The translations under genes and the position numbers were made by a program. The notes beneath the pieces are model-generated. The model worked only from the letters and a program-made list of their open reading frames with translations. It was not told the DNA's origin and made no database searches. This document shows positions 48,034 to 55,796 of a stretch of DNA of 64,000 bases, piece after piece. Source of the stretch: Sulfuritalea sp. (GTDB taxonomy: Bacteria > Pseudomonadota > Gammaproteobacteria > Burkholderiales > Rhodocyclaceae). Position 1 is the first letter of the stretch. Each line of letters opens with the position of its first letter. The stretch covers positions 310,001-374,000 of the forward strand of contig JADJVS010000014.1 of the NCBI GenBank assembly GCA_016710465.1. The letters are read 5' to 3'.

Positions 48034-49704
48034 TCAGCACTTGTACATGCTGACACCGGCAGAACCGGATTTCTCCGTGGAATGATGTTTCATATGGCAA
48101 TTCGGATGCAGCAGCACCAGATTGGTGAGCTTGTCCGAACCACGTTGCGACCGTTTGATTATGTGGTGTAGATGCCACCCAGTATCTCGCGTGATCTTCT
48201 GCTCGCAGATGGGACAGAGACCTTCCTGCCACCACCAGAGCCAACGTAGCTTCCGGCGACCCTCGAGCGTCGCATCCATTTTGCGGGCCAGCCGCCTGGA
48301 GAAATACTCGTCATACATCGGGTCGTAGGGATTTGCTTCGCCCTTGATCTTCACGTGGGGCCGTTTCCGGTACCCACGCAAAACGGGCAGCAGCTTGTCC
48401 TTTTCCGAAAATCGCCAATCGCGACCTTTGAGGCGTACGAAATAACGCTGTTTGATCCATCGCTTCCCCTTGTTCGGGTGACGACGGCACGCCCAACGCC
48501 ACAACGCTTGCCAGATTTGATGATCGCACTTCGAAAATGTGAGCGTGGCCATTTGACTTCGATGGTAGTTGGCCCACCCCCGAATAACCGGGGTGAGTTT
48601 GTCTATCACCTCAGCCTGTGCGGCCGACTTCAGCCCACCTAACGCGGCGCGAATCTTGTCGAGGAACGCCTTGGCATTTTTCTTCGACGGCCGCGTGAGC
48701 AGCATTCGCTTGAAATACCGGACATTCCAGCCCAGAAAGTCGAAGCCCTCCGTCACATGCGTGATTTTGGTCTTCTTCTCCGAGAGCACAAGTCCTCTGA
48801 CAGCCAGGAATTTCTCCACCAGAGGCCTGACCTCGTTTTCGAGCAGTTCTTTCGAACTGCCGGTGATCACGAAGTCATCCGCATAGCGCACCAGATTGAC
48901 CTTTGCCGCGCGCGCCTGTCGCACTGTGTGAAACAGTGTTTCAAGCTCACGTTGCAGGCCGTCCAGCGCGATGTTTGCCAACACCGGGGAAATGATGCCT
49001 CCCTGTGGCGTGCCAGCGTTCGTAGGGAAAAGCCTTCCCATTTCGATAAATCCTGCCTTCAGCCATTTCCGAAGGATGCCTTTGTCCATGCAGACATTGG
49101 CAACCAGCCAGTCGTGACTGATGTTGTCGAAACAGCCTTTGATATCCCCCTCCAGCACCCATTTCGGTGACGCTTTTCGACCAAGTACATTGCGTACCTG
49201 TTCAATGGCATCGGCCGTCGAGCGCTCACGGCGGAAGCCGTAGGAGTGAGCATCTCCAGTCGTTTCGGCGACAGGATCAAGCGCCAAAAGATGCAGCGCT
49301 TGCATAGCCCGATCACGCATGGTTGGAATGCCCAGAGGGCGCTTGTCACCATTTGCTTTCGGTATGTAGATGCGACGCAGTGGCAAGGGCTTGTATCTCT
49401 TGCTGCCGAGACCGACAACCGCCTGCCATTTCTCGTCCGGCGTGCCCCAGGTTTGCTTATCCACCCCTGGAGTTTTCCGGCCTTGATTCTCCGTGACCCT
49501 CCGTACTGCCAGCGCTTTCGCGCTGCTGGATTTGGTCAGGAGTCTCTGCAGGTTGCGAACTTTCCGCCATTCCCCTGCTTTTACTGCCTTCGCAATACGT
49601 GCCTGTAACCTCGCGACTACCTGACAAGCCTCGGCCCATGAAACATCGTGCCAAGATTGCCATGCAGTGGAGGCGACATCACAATTGAACTGCATTGCGT
49701 CCAT
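48034..49704 (-). CDS. Group II intron reverse transcriptase/maturase with HNH domain
   Basis: 556 residues from ATG 49704 (CGGAGG upstream). Reverse transcriptase blocks 0-7 are present: TENQGRKTPGVDKQTW, LRRIYIPKANGDKRPLGIPT, YGFRRERSTADAI, DIKGCFDNISHDWL, GTPQGGIISPVLANI and the active site YADD (~274-277). A maturase X region follows (IRGWANYHRSQM). The C-terminal HNH endonuclease is CPICEQ...HLHHIIKRSQRGSDKLTNLVLLHPNC. It looks fully intact, so the intron may be mobile. It helps the intron splice and insert by target-primed reverse transcription. Confidence 0.93.
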   Translation of the reverse strand: MDAMQFNCDVASTAWQSWHDVSWAEACQVVARLQARIAKAVKAGEWRKVRNLQRLLTKSSSAKALAVRRVTENQGRKTPGVDKQTWGTPDEKWQAVVGLGSKRYKPLPLRRIYIPKANGDKRPLGIPTMRDRAMQALHLLALDPVAETTGDAHSYGFRRERSTADAIEQVRNVLGRKASPKWVLEGDIKGCFDNISHDWLVANVCMDKGILRKWLKAGFIEMGRLFPTNAGTPQGGIISPVLANIALDGLQRELETLFHTVRQARAAKVNLVRYADDFVITGSSKELLENEVRPLVEKFLAVRGLVLSEKKTKITHVTEGFDFLGWNVRYFKRMLLTRPSKKNAKAFLDKIRAALGGLKSAAQAEVIDKLTPVIRGWANYHRSQMATLTFSKCDHQIWQALWRWACRRHPNKGKRWIKQRYFVRLKGRDWRFSEKDKLLPVLRGYRKRPHVKIKGEANPYDPMYDEYFSRRLARKMDATLEGRRKLRWLWWWQEGLCPICEQKITRDTGWHLHHIIKRSQRGSDKLTNLVLLHPNCHMKHHSTEKSGSAGVSMYKC

Positions 49705-49721
49705 ATCAACCTCCGGTTGAA

Positions 49722-49795
49722 TGGAGCGGGTGATGGGAATCGAACCCACGCTATCTGCTTGGGAAGCAGAAGTTCTGCCATTGAACTACACCCGC
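49722..49795 (-). tRNA. Intact tRNA-Gly(CCC) located inside the group II intron
   Basis: 74 nt with encoded CCA. Acceptor GCGGGTG/CACCCGC, D-arm GTTC-AATGGCA-GAAC, anticodon stem TCTGC/GCAGA with loop TTCCCAA (anticodon CCC), T-arm TGGG-TTCGATT-CCCA, discriminator U. All stems pair. It differs from the split tRNA outside the shared 11-nt stretch GCTTCCCAAGC, so it is not a simple copy of it. It ends 18 bp before the reverse transcriptase start. TAATAT (49834-49839, minus strand) could be its -10. Confidence 0.93.
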
Positions 49796-50128
49796 CCGTC
49801 CCCGAAAGGAAGACGCAACACTCCCTTGCGGGAATATTACATCATCCCCGCCGGGTGCGATTAACAGACCTATCTTGCGATAGATCACCAGATGGAAGTC
49901 TGCACGCTTTCGCGTCAGGGCAATCGCTTCATCCCCTATCCGCCCCATTACAGGACGGCATTCGCTTTTTCCATCATCCTCTACCCACTACGGCAGCAGA
50001 TAACCTTACGGTCACCCTTGTCCGCCAAACTGGCCGGACGCCGCGTTGGGCTTACCACGTTCCATACAAGTAACAGAGTTGGGAAGGTTCCGTCATTTCG
50101 CCGGTGATCTCATGTCAGCGTGTTCGCA

Positions 50129-50134
50129 CCAAGC
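50129..50134 (-). ncRNA. Candidate EBS1 of the group II intron
   Basis: GCTTGG lies in the loop of a hairpin closed by GTTCGC/GCGAAC. It is fully complementary to the last six bases of the 5' exon, CCAAGC (IBS1), in the tRNA anticodon stem-loop. Confidence 0.65.
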
Positions 50135-50650
50135 AAGCGAACAACCGATCACATGCCTTTTGGCAGAGCCCGATGAAACAAGTTGCTTTTGGCTCATTCA
50201 AGCTTTACGACGTTTATCAACGGTTCACTTGCGTTAACCAACCAACTCAGCCTAGCGCCTCATTCGGATGCAACTGCCGAAATCACGCCGCGACCCCTCA
50301 CGGGATACGGCGTACCCCGCAAGGTGGCTACATTGTCAGAGCGCTTAGCACCCCACCGTTACCAGTGACGCACCGCTCCTAGACTACAGGGGGCTGAACC
50401 CCCGGTTCAGTCAGTCTCTTGCAAGACCGCTGAACAATTACTTGTACAGCTTTCACATAGGGTGAAGCCCAGGTTGCCCTGAACCGCACTCTTTAATGAA
50501 GTGAGAGGAGTTGCCCCCTTCACCTCTGCTAATGCTATTTTCTCTCGGTAATAAAGCGCCCGAGTAGGCTAGCTACCTATGCGACGTGTCGCACGCTTGG
50601 GAAGCTGAGGTAATGCCGTTATACGACGCCCGCTCGGTTGGCCGAGATGC

Positions 50651-50679
50651 ATTCTAGACGCAGTCGGCCGGTGCCCCAA
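50651..50679 (-). promoter_or_regulatory. Likely promoter of the interrupted tRNA-Gly
   Basis: On the minus strand a TAGAAT -10 (50656-50651) is 17 bp from TTGGGG (50679-50674) as a weak -35. The -10 ends 17 bp before the first tRNA base at 50633. Confidence 0.5.
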
Positions 50680-50775
50680 TGTTTCTCAGTAGGATCTATC
50701 AACTGCCCCTATTGGAGGCTACCAATGGTGGGAACTGGGATTCTGTGTCGTGAACAACACCGGGCCATCTACTTT

Positions 50776-51630
50776 TTACTTCCCCGGTACCGCTGGTTTC
50801 GATTGTGGGACGGGAGCCGTTAATCTTAATAGTGAACTCATCTTGCCTTCCTTAAAGATGGCGATCAGCTCGCTGCCATCGGCCTTTTTCATTTCCCCTC
50901 TACCGTGCGGCACTATCGTAGGGCGACCGTTGATCAGGGCGTTGGTGAACTCGCCCTTGTATATGTCGCCATTGGCATATTTGGCTGTCCCGGTTTTGAT
51001 TGAGTGACCGCGCCAGATGCCTTCGTAACTGTTGCCATTCAGGTCATAAAAAATACCCTGGCCATGCTTTTCGCTCATGGGGGAGCCATTGAATTTAATT
51101 GAACGCACTGTGCCCACGTACCTGCCCACCAAGGGACTAAACAGTTCGCCATAGCCTATGGTCAGGCCTTTTTCAAAGTCGCCTTCATACGTCACGCCGC
51201 CGATATTCAAATACCCCAGGCCGTGGCGCACGCCATTTACCCAGGCGCCCTCGTAATATTCAACTTCGTAAATCTTTTTTGTATTCGGGTCCAATTTGTC
51301 GAGGCGCGAAATGCCAAAGCCATGGAGCTTGCCATCGAGAAATTGGCCGCGCTGCAAAGTCCTTGTGCCGAAGACTTCGCCCGCCCCATTGAGCATCGAG
51401 TTTTTGAATTGCCCGACGGCGATGTCGCCATTGGCGAGGATATGCTTGCCAAAGCCGGAGAATTTGCCATTGCTCACCTCCCCCTCGTAGCAGCCGCCAC
51501 CCATTGCGCTCGGGACAATGAACTTGCCGCGCCCATTGTTCGGCATGGATTGTGCGTCTGTACAGTTGGCAAATGCGGAGTGCAAAACGAGTGAGCCACA
51601 AAGCCCGAGCATGAAATGCATGCAACGCAT
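50776..51630 (-). CDS. Exported MORN-repeat protein
   Basis: 284 residues from ATG 51630. A signal peptide ends near HSAFA (residue 21). The rest is a series of MORN-type repeats with the GxGxxxxxxGxxYxGxF rhythm: GRGKFIVPSAMGGGCYEGEV, FSGFGKHILANGDIAVGQF, GLGYLNIGGVTYEGDF, GQGIFYDLNGNSYEGIW, GTAKYANGDIYKGEF. In bacteria such repeats bind lipids or proteins at the envelope; the role here is unknown. It follows the neighbouring exported protein gene after 8 bp. GC is lower than in the core genes. Confidence 0.8.
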   Translation of the reverse strand: MRCMHFMLGLCGSLVLHSAFANCTDAQSMPNNGRGKFIVPSAMGGGCYEGEVSNGKFSGFGKHILANGDIAVGQFKNSMLNGAGEVFGTRTLQRGQFLDGKLHGFGISRLDKLDPNTKKIYEVEYYEGAWVNGVRHGLGYLNIGGVTYEGDFEKGLTIGYGELFSPLVGRYVGTVRSIKFNGSPMSEKHGQGIFYDLNGNSYEGIWRGHSIKTGTAKYANGDIYKGEFTNALINGRPTIVPHGRGEMKKADGSELIAIFKEGKMSSLLRLTAPVPQSKPAVPGK

Positions 51631-51638
51631 GGTGAGTC

Positions 51639-52550
51639 TCACTTGGAACAGGTGCTGGCAGCGCCTGAAGATCTGGGGGCTGGTTTGATCTTGAGCAGGG
51701 CGGCGCAGCCACAACTATATTGGGCTGCCTGATCGCTTTGGCAGCGCGCCACGGCTTTTTGCTCAAATGCTTTTTGCGCCTCGGCCTGCTTGTTTTCCTG
51801 TTCGATACGCCATGCCTCATCCGCCGCGCGCTGGCGCGCATTTTCAGCTTCTCCCTCGGCCTCCAGGCGTTTGCGCTCCAATGCCTCTGCGGAACGGTCG
51901 ATGCTGGTCAAACGGATGGCTGGAGGTGGGGATACCCTAGTGGGTTCTGTTTTGGATGGCGCAGCCTGGGGCTTGCCAAGACCAGTCTTATTTAACGAAA
52001 CGAAAATGATGGACGCTGTTTCAGATCTAAATACACCATTAATCAGGAAGCCATAGCCGGATTCCCAATCTGGCTCGTAGCCAGGTGGGGCTTTATAGTG
52101 CTTCCTGACAAACTCTTTGTCTGTCAGGCCGTTGGTTCTGGTGCCACGGTCATATAAGGGGGTTAGTGCAGCGCTTAGCAGATGTTTTTCCATACCGGGG
52201 GGGTACTGCCTAAGCGTCATCTCGTAGGTGCTGTTCTTCGTAGAACACGATTTGTACATGCGGCGCACAGGTCCGCCCAAGGAAGAGTGAAAAATTTCCG
52301 AATTTGTTATGCGCAATACCTCGTTAATGTCTGCATATAGGCGCTCAAGCATTTTTTCCTTTAGTTCAATCTCGCGGCAGCTCAGGCCGCTATTGGTTCC
52401 ATAGCCTGTCTCGATAAGAATTCCGTAGTCGCTGAACCCAAGAGATTCATTTCGTTCAAGAAATTTAACTTCTGCATGTACGCTGAGTGTGGAGAATAAA
52501 AACAGAGACACCACCCCCGAGGCCAGCAGTCTGATTAAGGAGATATTCAT
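51639..52550 (-). CDS. Exported protein with C-terminal coiled coil, unknown family
   Basis: 303 residues from ATG 52550 (a GTG four codons upstream is also possible). A signal peptide ends at SVHA. The middle (about 30-200) is a globular domain I do not recognise. Residues ~220-275 are a charged coiled coil (EALERKRLEAEGEAENARQ...). A short Cys-containing tail (CQSDQAAQYSCGCAALL) follows. It forms an operon with the MORN protein, so the two may act together in the periplasm. Low GC suggests acquisition. Confidence 0.7.
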   Translation of the reverse strand: MNISLIRLLASGVVSLFLFSTLSVHAEVKFLERNESLGFSDYGILIETGYGTNSGLSCREIELKEKMLERLYADINEVLRITNSEIFHSSLGGPVRRMYKSCSTKNSTYEMTLRQYPPGMEKHLLSAALTPLYDRGTRTNGLTDKEFVRKHYKAPPGYEPDWESGYGFLINGVFRSETASIIFVSLNKTGLGKPQAAPSKTEPTRVSPPPAIRLTSIDRSAEALERKRLEAEGEAENARQRAADEAWRIEQENKQAEAQKAFEQKAVARCQSDQAAQYSCGCAALLKIKPAPRSSGAASTCSK

Positions 52551-52925
52551 ACGCACGTGCACCTTCGTTTATTCGTGTCCAATAAGGCCCAATCACCTGT
52601 CCAGCGATAAGCGGAATCCGAGTGTTCCGTTCCCAGTGAGTTCCTCGCCGTCTTCACTATCCGATGGAAACGACAACAGGGCAGCGTTGGACGGCACTGG
52701 ATAGTCTGGACTGATGACAGGGCTGTTCGGGTGAAGCCCGATACCGTCTCGATCATCAAGATCGAGGGAACCGTTGAGGTTCCATGGTGGCCACGATGAC
52801 AACGAGTCTCAACCGGGAAGCCTGGGACGCTCAGGGAATGCCGTTTTACAAGCCCCGCGTGGGAGCGGATTGTAGCCGCTGCGAAACGTGATGTCGAACG
52901 GCCGCAAAGCCTTTCTGGCCCGGCC
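52551..52925. other. Intergenic region, no gene recognised
   Basis: 375 bp between the exported-protein gene and clsB. Short open frames exist on the minus strand (one of 69 codons, 52593-52802) but have no ribosome binding site or recognisable product. No repeat, terminator or RNA gene stands out; it could be gene debris. Confidence 0.3.
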
Positions 52926-54119
52926 TCAGCCGGAATACTGCCTGCCGGCATAGCGCGTCACGCCGAGCATGAAGCGCAGCAGCGAATAGGCGAACCAGCT
53001 CGCCAGCCTTGCCTTCCACGGCCGCTGTCGCTGGTCTTCGACGCGCACTTCGCGCGCCGCACCCGTCAGCAGGCCGCCGAGGCTCGCACGCAGTTCAGCA
53101 GCGAAGGCGACGTCGCGCACCACGACATTGGCCTCGCGCGCGAGGAGCAGGCTGAAGGGATCGATGTTCGACGAGCCGACTGTCGCCCAGTCCTCGTCGA
53201 TCACCGCCACCTTGGCGTGAAGCTCGGCCCGGTCGTACTCGTAGACGCGCACCCCGGCGGCCAGCATGCGGTCATACAGCGCCTGGGTCGCGTAGTGAAA
53301 CAGGCGATGGTCGGAACGACCCTGCAGCAGCAGGCTGACCTTGACCCCGCGCTGCGCGGCGAGCAGCAGGGTCTTGCGAAAACGCCGCCCGGGCAGGAAA
53401 TAGGCGTTGGCGATGAGGATCTCGTCGCGTGCGCCGCGGATGGCGTCGAGGTAGGCGTACTCGATGTCGTGGCGATGGGCCAGGTTGTCTCGCAACAGCA
53501 GCGCCGCCTGCATGGCGCCCGCGGTCGCCGGACGCAATGGGGGCGGCAGGTGCAGCGGCGGCGGCGGGCGGCGGCCAAGCCGCGCCCAGCGCACCAGGCG
53601 CCAGACATGGCGCACCGCGAGGTGGAGCCTTGCCACCAGCGGTCCCTCGATGCGCACGGCGAAATCGAAGCGCGGCGCGATGCTGGCGTCGAAATCGTCG
53701 ATGACGTTGATGCCGCCGGCGAAACCGATCTCGCCATCGATCACCGCCAGCTTGCGATGCAGGCGCCGCAGGCGGTGGCGGCGAAAGGAAAAGCGGCCGA
53801 CCTCCGGCCGGTAGACCAGCACTTCGACGCCCGCGTCGTCCAGGTTTGCGCCCATTCCGGTTTCGAATCCGCGCGCGCCGAAACCATCCACCAGCACCCG
53901 CACGCCAACGCCACGTCGCGCCGCGCGCGCCAGTGCCGCCGCGACCTCGCGGCCGGTGACGTCGTCGGCGAAGATGTAGGTTTCCAGGTGAACTTCGTGG
54001 CGCGCGGTGTCGATGGCCTCGATCAGCGCCGGGAAATACTCGACGCCGGTGCGCAGCAGGCGCAGGTGGTTGCCGCCGGCAAAGCCGCGCGGGGTGGGTG
54101 CTGAAGAGTCGGCGCTCAC
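52926..54119 (-). CDS. clsB: Cardiolipin synthase ClsB-type phospholipase D protein
   Basis: 397 residues with two HKD motifs: LHRKLAVIDGEIGFAGG (near 120) and LHAKVAVIDEDWATVGSSNID (near 300). It makes cardiolipin by phosphatidyl transfer at the membrane. The GTG start overlaps the stop of the upstream endonuclease-family gene (GTGA). The first codons (MSADSS) and the end of that upstream gene are both encoded by a copy of the dispersed 24-bp repeat. The pairing matches the ybhO/ybhP neighbours of E. coli. Confidence 0.9.
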   Translation of the reverse strand: MSADSSAPTPRGFAGGNHLRLLRTGVEYFPALIEAIDTARHEVHLETYIFADDVTGREVAAALARAARRGVGVRVLVDGFGARGFETGMGANLDDAGVEVLVYRPEVGRFSFRRHRLRRLHRKLAVIDGEIGFAGGINVIDDFDASIAPRFDFAVRIEGPLVARLHLAVRHVWRLVRWARLGRRPPPPLHLPPPLRPATAGAMQAALLLRDNLAHRHDIEYAYLDAIRGARDEILIANAYFLPGRRFRKTLLLAAQRGVKVSLLLQGRSDHRLFHYATQALYDRMLAAGVRVYEYDRAELHAKVAVIDEDWATVGSSNIDPFSLLLAREANVVVRDVAFAAELRASLGGLLTGAAREVRVEDQRQRPWKARLASWFAYSLLRFMLGVTRYAGRQYSG

Positions 54120-54129
54120 GGTACGGCGA
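54106..54129 (+). repeat. Dispersed 24-bp repeat, copy 11 (spans a stop/start junction)
   Basis: Plus-strand copy (GCTCACGGTACGG), about three changes from consensus. On the coding (minus) strand it supplies the last codons and stop of the endonuclease-family gene and the GTG start of clsB. Confidence 0.75.
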
Positions 54130-54874
54130 TGCGGAACTCGGCGGAGAGCGCGGCGTGGTCGGAGATGCCCGACCAGGGCGGACCGGCGTGCAGGCGGCTG
54201 GCGCCCAGCCGCAAGCCGCGCTGGTAGATGCGGTCAAGGCGGAACAAGGGCAGCGCGGCGGGGTAGCTGCGCGTCGGCCTGTGGTCCTTGCCGGCGAAGA
54301 CTTCGGTGAGGCCCAGTCTTTCGGCCAGCAGGTCGTCGGCATGGTTGCGCCAGTCGTTGAAGTCACCCGCGATCAAGAGCGGCGCGGCGTCCGGCACCAG
54401 CTCCTCGATGCGGTCGGCCAGTGCCGCCATCTGCCAGCGCCGCGAGCGCGCGAACAGCGAAAGATGCACGCAGACACAATGCAGCGGCAGGGCGAGTCCG
54501 GGCACGGCGAGCGCGCAATGCAACAGGCCGCGCTTCTCGAAGCGCAGGTGGGTCACGTCCTGGTTGTGTTCATGCAGGATGGGATGGCGCGAGAGGATGG
54601 CGTTGCCGTGGTGGCCGTGGTCATACACCATGTTGCGGCCATAGGCGTGGTTGTGCCAGACGTCGGCGGCAAGGAACTCGTGCTGCGGCTGCATCGGCCA
54701 GTCGGCATGGCGCTCGGCATGGCCCAGGTGCAGGCCCTGGACTTCCTGAAGGAAGACGACATCGGCCGACAGCTCGCGCAGGCGTTCGCGCAGATCGTGC
54801 ACCATCATGCGACGGTTGAACTGCGAGAAACCCTTGTGGATGTTCCAGGTGGCGACCGAAAGCGTCTGCGTCAT
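54116..54874 (-). CDS. Endonuclease/exonuclease/phosphatase-family protein (YbhP-like)
   Basis: 252 residues from ATG 54874. Family motifs: SVATWNIHKG (metal-binding Asn), VVFLQEVQG (catalytic Glu), GDFNDWRN (catalytic Asp/Asn) and SGISDHAAL (catalytic His). Members are phosphodiesterases acting on DNA, RNA or lipids. Its coupling to clsB suggests a role connected with lipid metabolism. Confidence 0.88.
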   Translation of the reverse strand: MTQTLSVATWNIHKGFSQFNRRMMVHDLRERLRELSADVVFLQEVQGLHLGHAERHADWPMQPQHEFLAADVWHNHAYGRNMVYDHGHHGNAILSRHPILHEHNQDVTHLRFEKRGLLHCALAVPGLALPLHCVCVHLSLFARSRRWQMAALADRIEELVPDAAPLLIAGDFNDWRNHADDLLAERLGLTEVFAGKDHRPTRSYPAALPLFRLDRIYQRGLRLGASRLHAGPPWSGISDHAALSAEFRIAVP

Positions 54875-54918
54875 GCGCGGCGAATCCTTTGCCCCCAGTG
54901 TAGCGCGAGCCTTGCCAT

Positions 54919-55620
54919 TCAGACGCGGACGCGGAAGGGATTGAAATCGGTGTGGCGGTCGTACCAGTCTTCGTCCTCGGCGCGCTTCAGCGCCGCCACC
55001 ACGCGGTAGGTGACCGGTGTCATCAGCACTTCCCACGCCGCCTTCAGCAGGTACTGGGTGAGCGCGATCTTCGCCACCTGCTCGTCCGGCCAGATGCCAT
55101 AAAAGGCGATGAAATAGAACAGGCCGGAATCCACCGCCTCGCCGACCACGGTCGAGCCGATGGTGCGCATCCACAGGCGGCGGCCCGCCATCCACACTTT
55201 CATCTTCGCCATGACGTAACTATTGGCGAAGCTGCCGCACCAGAAGGCGAGCATCGAACCGGCGACGATGCGCCAGGTGTTGCCGAAGACGCCCTCCATG
55301 TGGGCCTGGTAGGCCTGGTTGAACTCGCCGGGTGCGGCCGGCAGCGACAGCGCCACCCAGGCCATGAAGGCGGCGAAGGCCAGCGCGGCGAAACCGGCCC
55401 AGACCACACGGCGGTCGCGGCCGTAGCCATAGACCTCGGTCAGGATGTCGCCGAAGATGTAGGAGATCGGGAAGAACAGCACGCCTGCCGAGAAGGTCAC
55501 CTCGCCCAGCAGCGGCAGCGTCACCACCGCCGCCTTTGCCGCGCCGATCAGGTTGGAGCACAGCAGCACGCAGACGAAGGCCGCCATGATCAGATCGTAA
55601 TAGCGGTAGCTGCGCGGCAT
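54919..55620 (-). CDS. Queuosine precursor transporter (YhhQ family)
   Basis: 233 residues with about six membrane helices. The VUT/YhhQ pattern includes FFPISYIFGDILTEVYGYGRDRRVVW and the helix-rich FYFIAFYGIWPDEQVAKIALTQYLLK. It imports queuine or preQ1-type precursors for tRNA modification. A copy of the dispersed repeat lies immediately upstream of the start codon. Confidence 0.88.
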   Translation of the reverse strand: MPRSYRYYDLIMAAFVCVLLCSNLIGAAKAAVVTLPLLGEVTFSAGVLFFPISYIFGDILTEVYGYGRDRRVVWAGFAALAFAAFMAWVALSLPAAPGEFNQAYQAHMEGVFGNTWRIVAGSMLAFWCGSFANSYVMAKMKVWMAGRRLWMRTIGSTVVGEAVDSGLFYFIAFYGIWPDEQVAKIALTQYLLKAAWEVLMTPVTYRVVAALKRAEDEDWYDRHTDFNPFRVRV

Positions 55621-55626
55621 GTTCAG

Positions 55627-55650
55627 GAGTCGGCGCCGGCGCTACGGCGT
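55627..55650 (+). repeat. Dispersed 24-bp repeat, copy 12
   Basis: Plus-strand copy (GCCGGCGCTACGGCG), about four changes from consensus, 6 bp upstream of the transporter start codon and thus within its leader. Confidence 0.65.
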
Positions 55651-55796
55651 TTGCGGGCTGCCGGGAAGTCAGAAGATGTCATGGTTCTGCCTGGCGGTGT
55701 TTTAGGGTGGGTGCACGGCTTGCGCCGGGCTTATGGTCGCACAATGGAGCGATGGCAGGCCACGGTGGCCGCGATAGCCATTCTGGAGGCGATGCC

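Larger units (their letters stand above)
47943..50594 (-). mobile_element. Group II intron with reverse transcriptase and internal tRNA-Gly
   Basis: 2652 bp. The 5' end GTGCGAC (50594 leftward) fits the GUGYG rule. A structured ~750-nt region (50594 to about 49850) includes GGAACGTGGTAAGCCC and GNRA-closed hairpins, as in domains I-III. The ORF-containing domain IV and domains V/VI follow. The candidate EBS1, GCTTGG (50134-50129), in a hairpin loop closed by GTTCGC/GCGAAC, pairs with the last six exon bases CCAAGC. An intact tRNA-Gly lies in domain IV before the ORF. The exact 3' boundary (CCCTCC at 47943) is inferred from restoring the tRNA. Confidence 0.85.
47908..50633 (-). tRNA. tRNA-Gly(CCC) interrupted by a group II intron
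   Basis: Two exons join into a full 74-nt tRNA: 5' exon 50633-50595 and 3' exon 47942-47908, CCA encoded. Spliced, the acceptor stem GCGGGCG pairs perfectly with CGCCCGC, the anticodon stem TCAGC pairs with GCTGA, the loop is TTCCCAA (anticodon CCC), and the T-arm is GAGGG-TTCGACT-CCCTT. The split falls within the 3' side of the anticodon stem. Discriminator U and the overall shape fit tRNA-Gly. It has a plausible promoter at 50651-50679. Without splicing it cannot give a tRNA. Confidence 0.85.
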
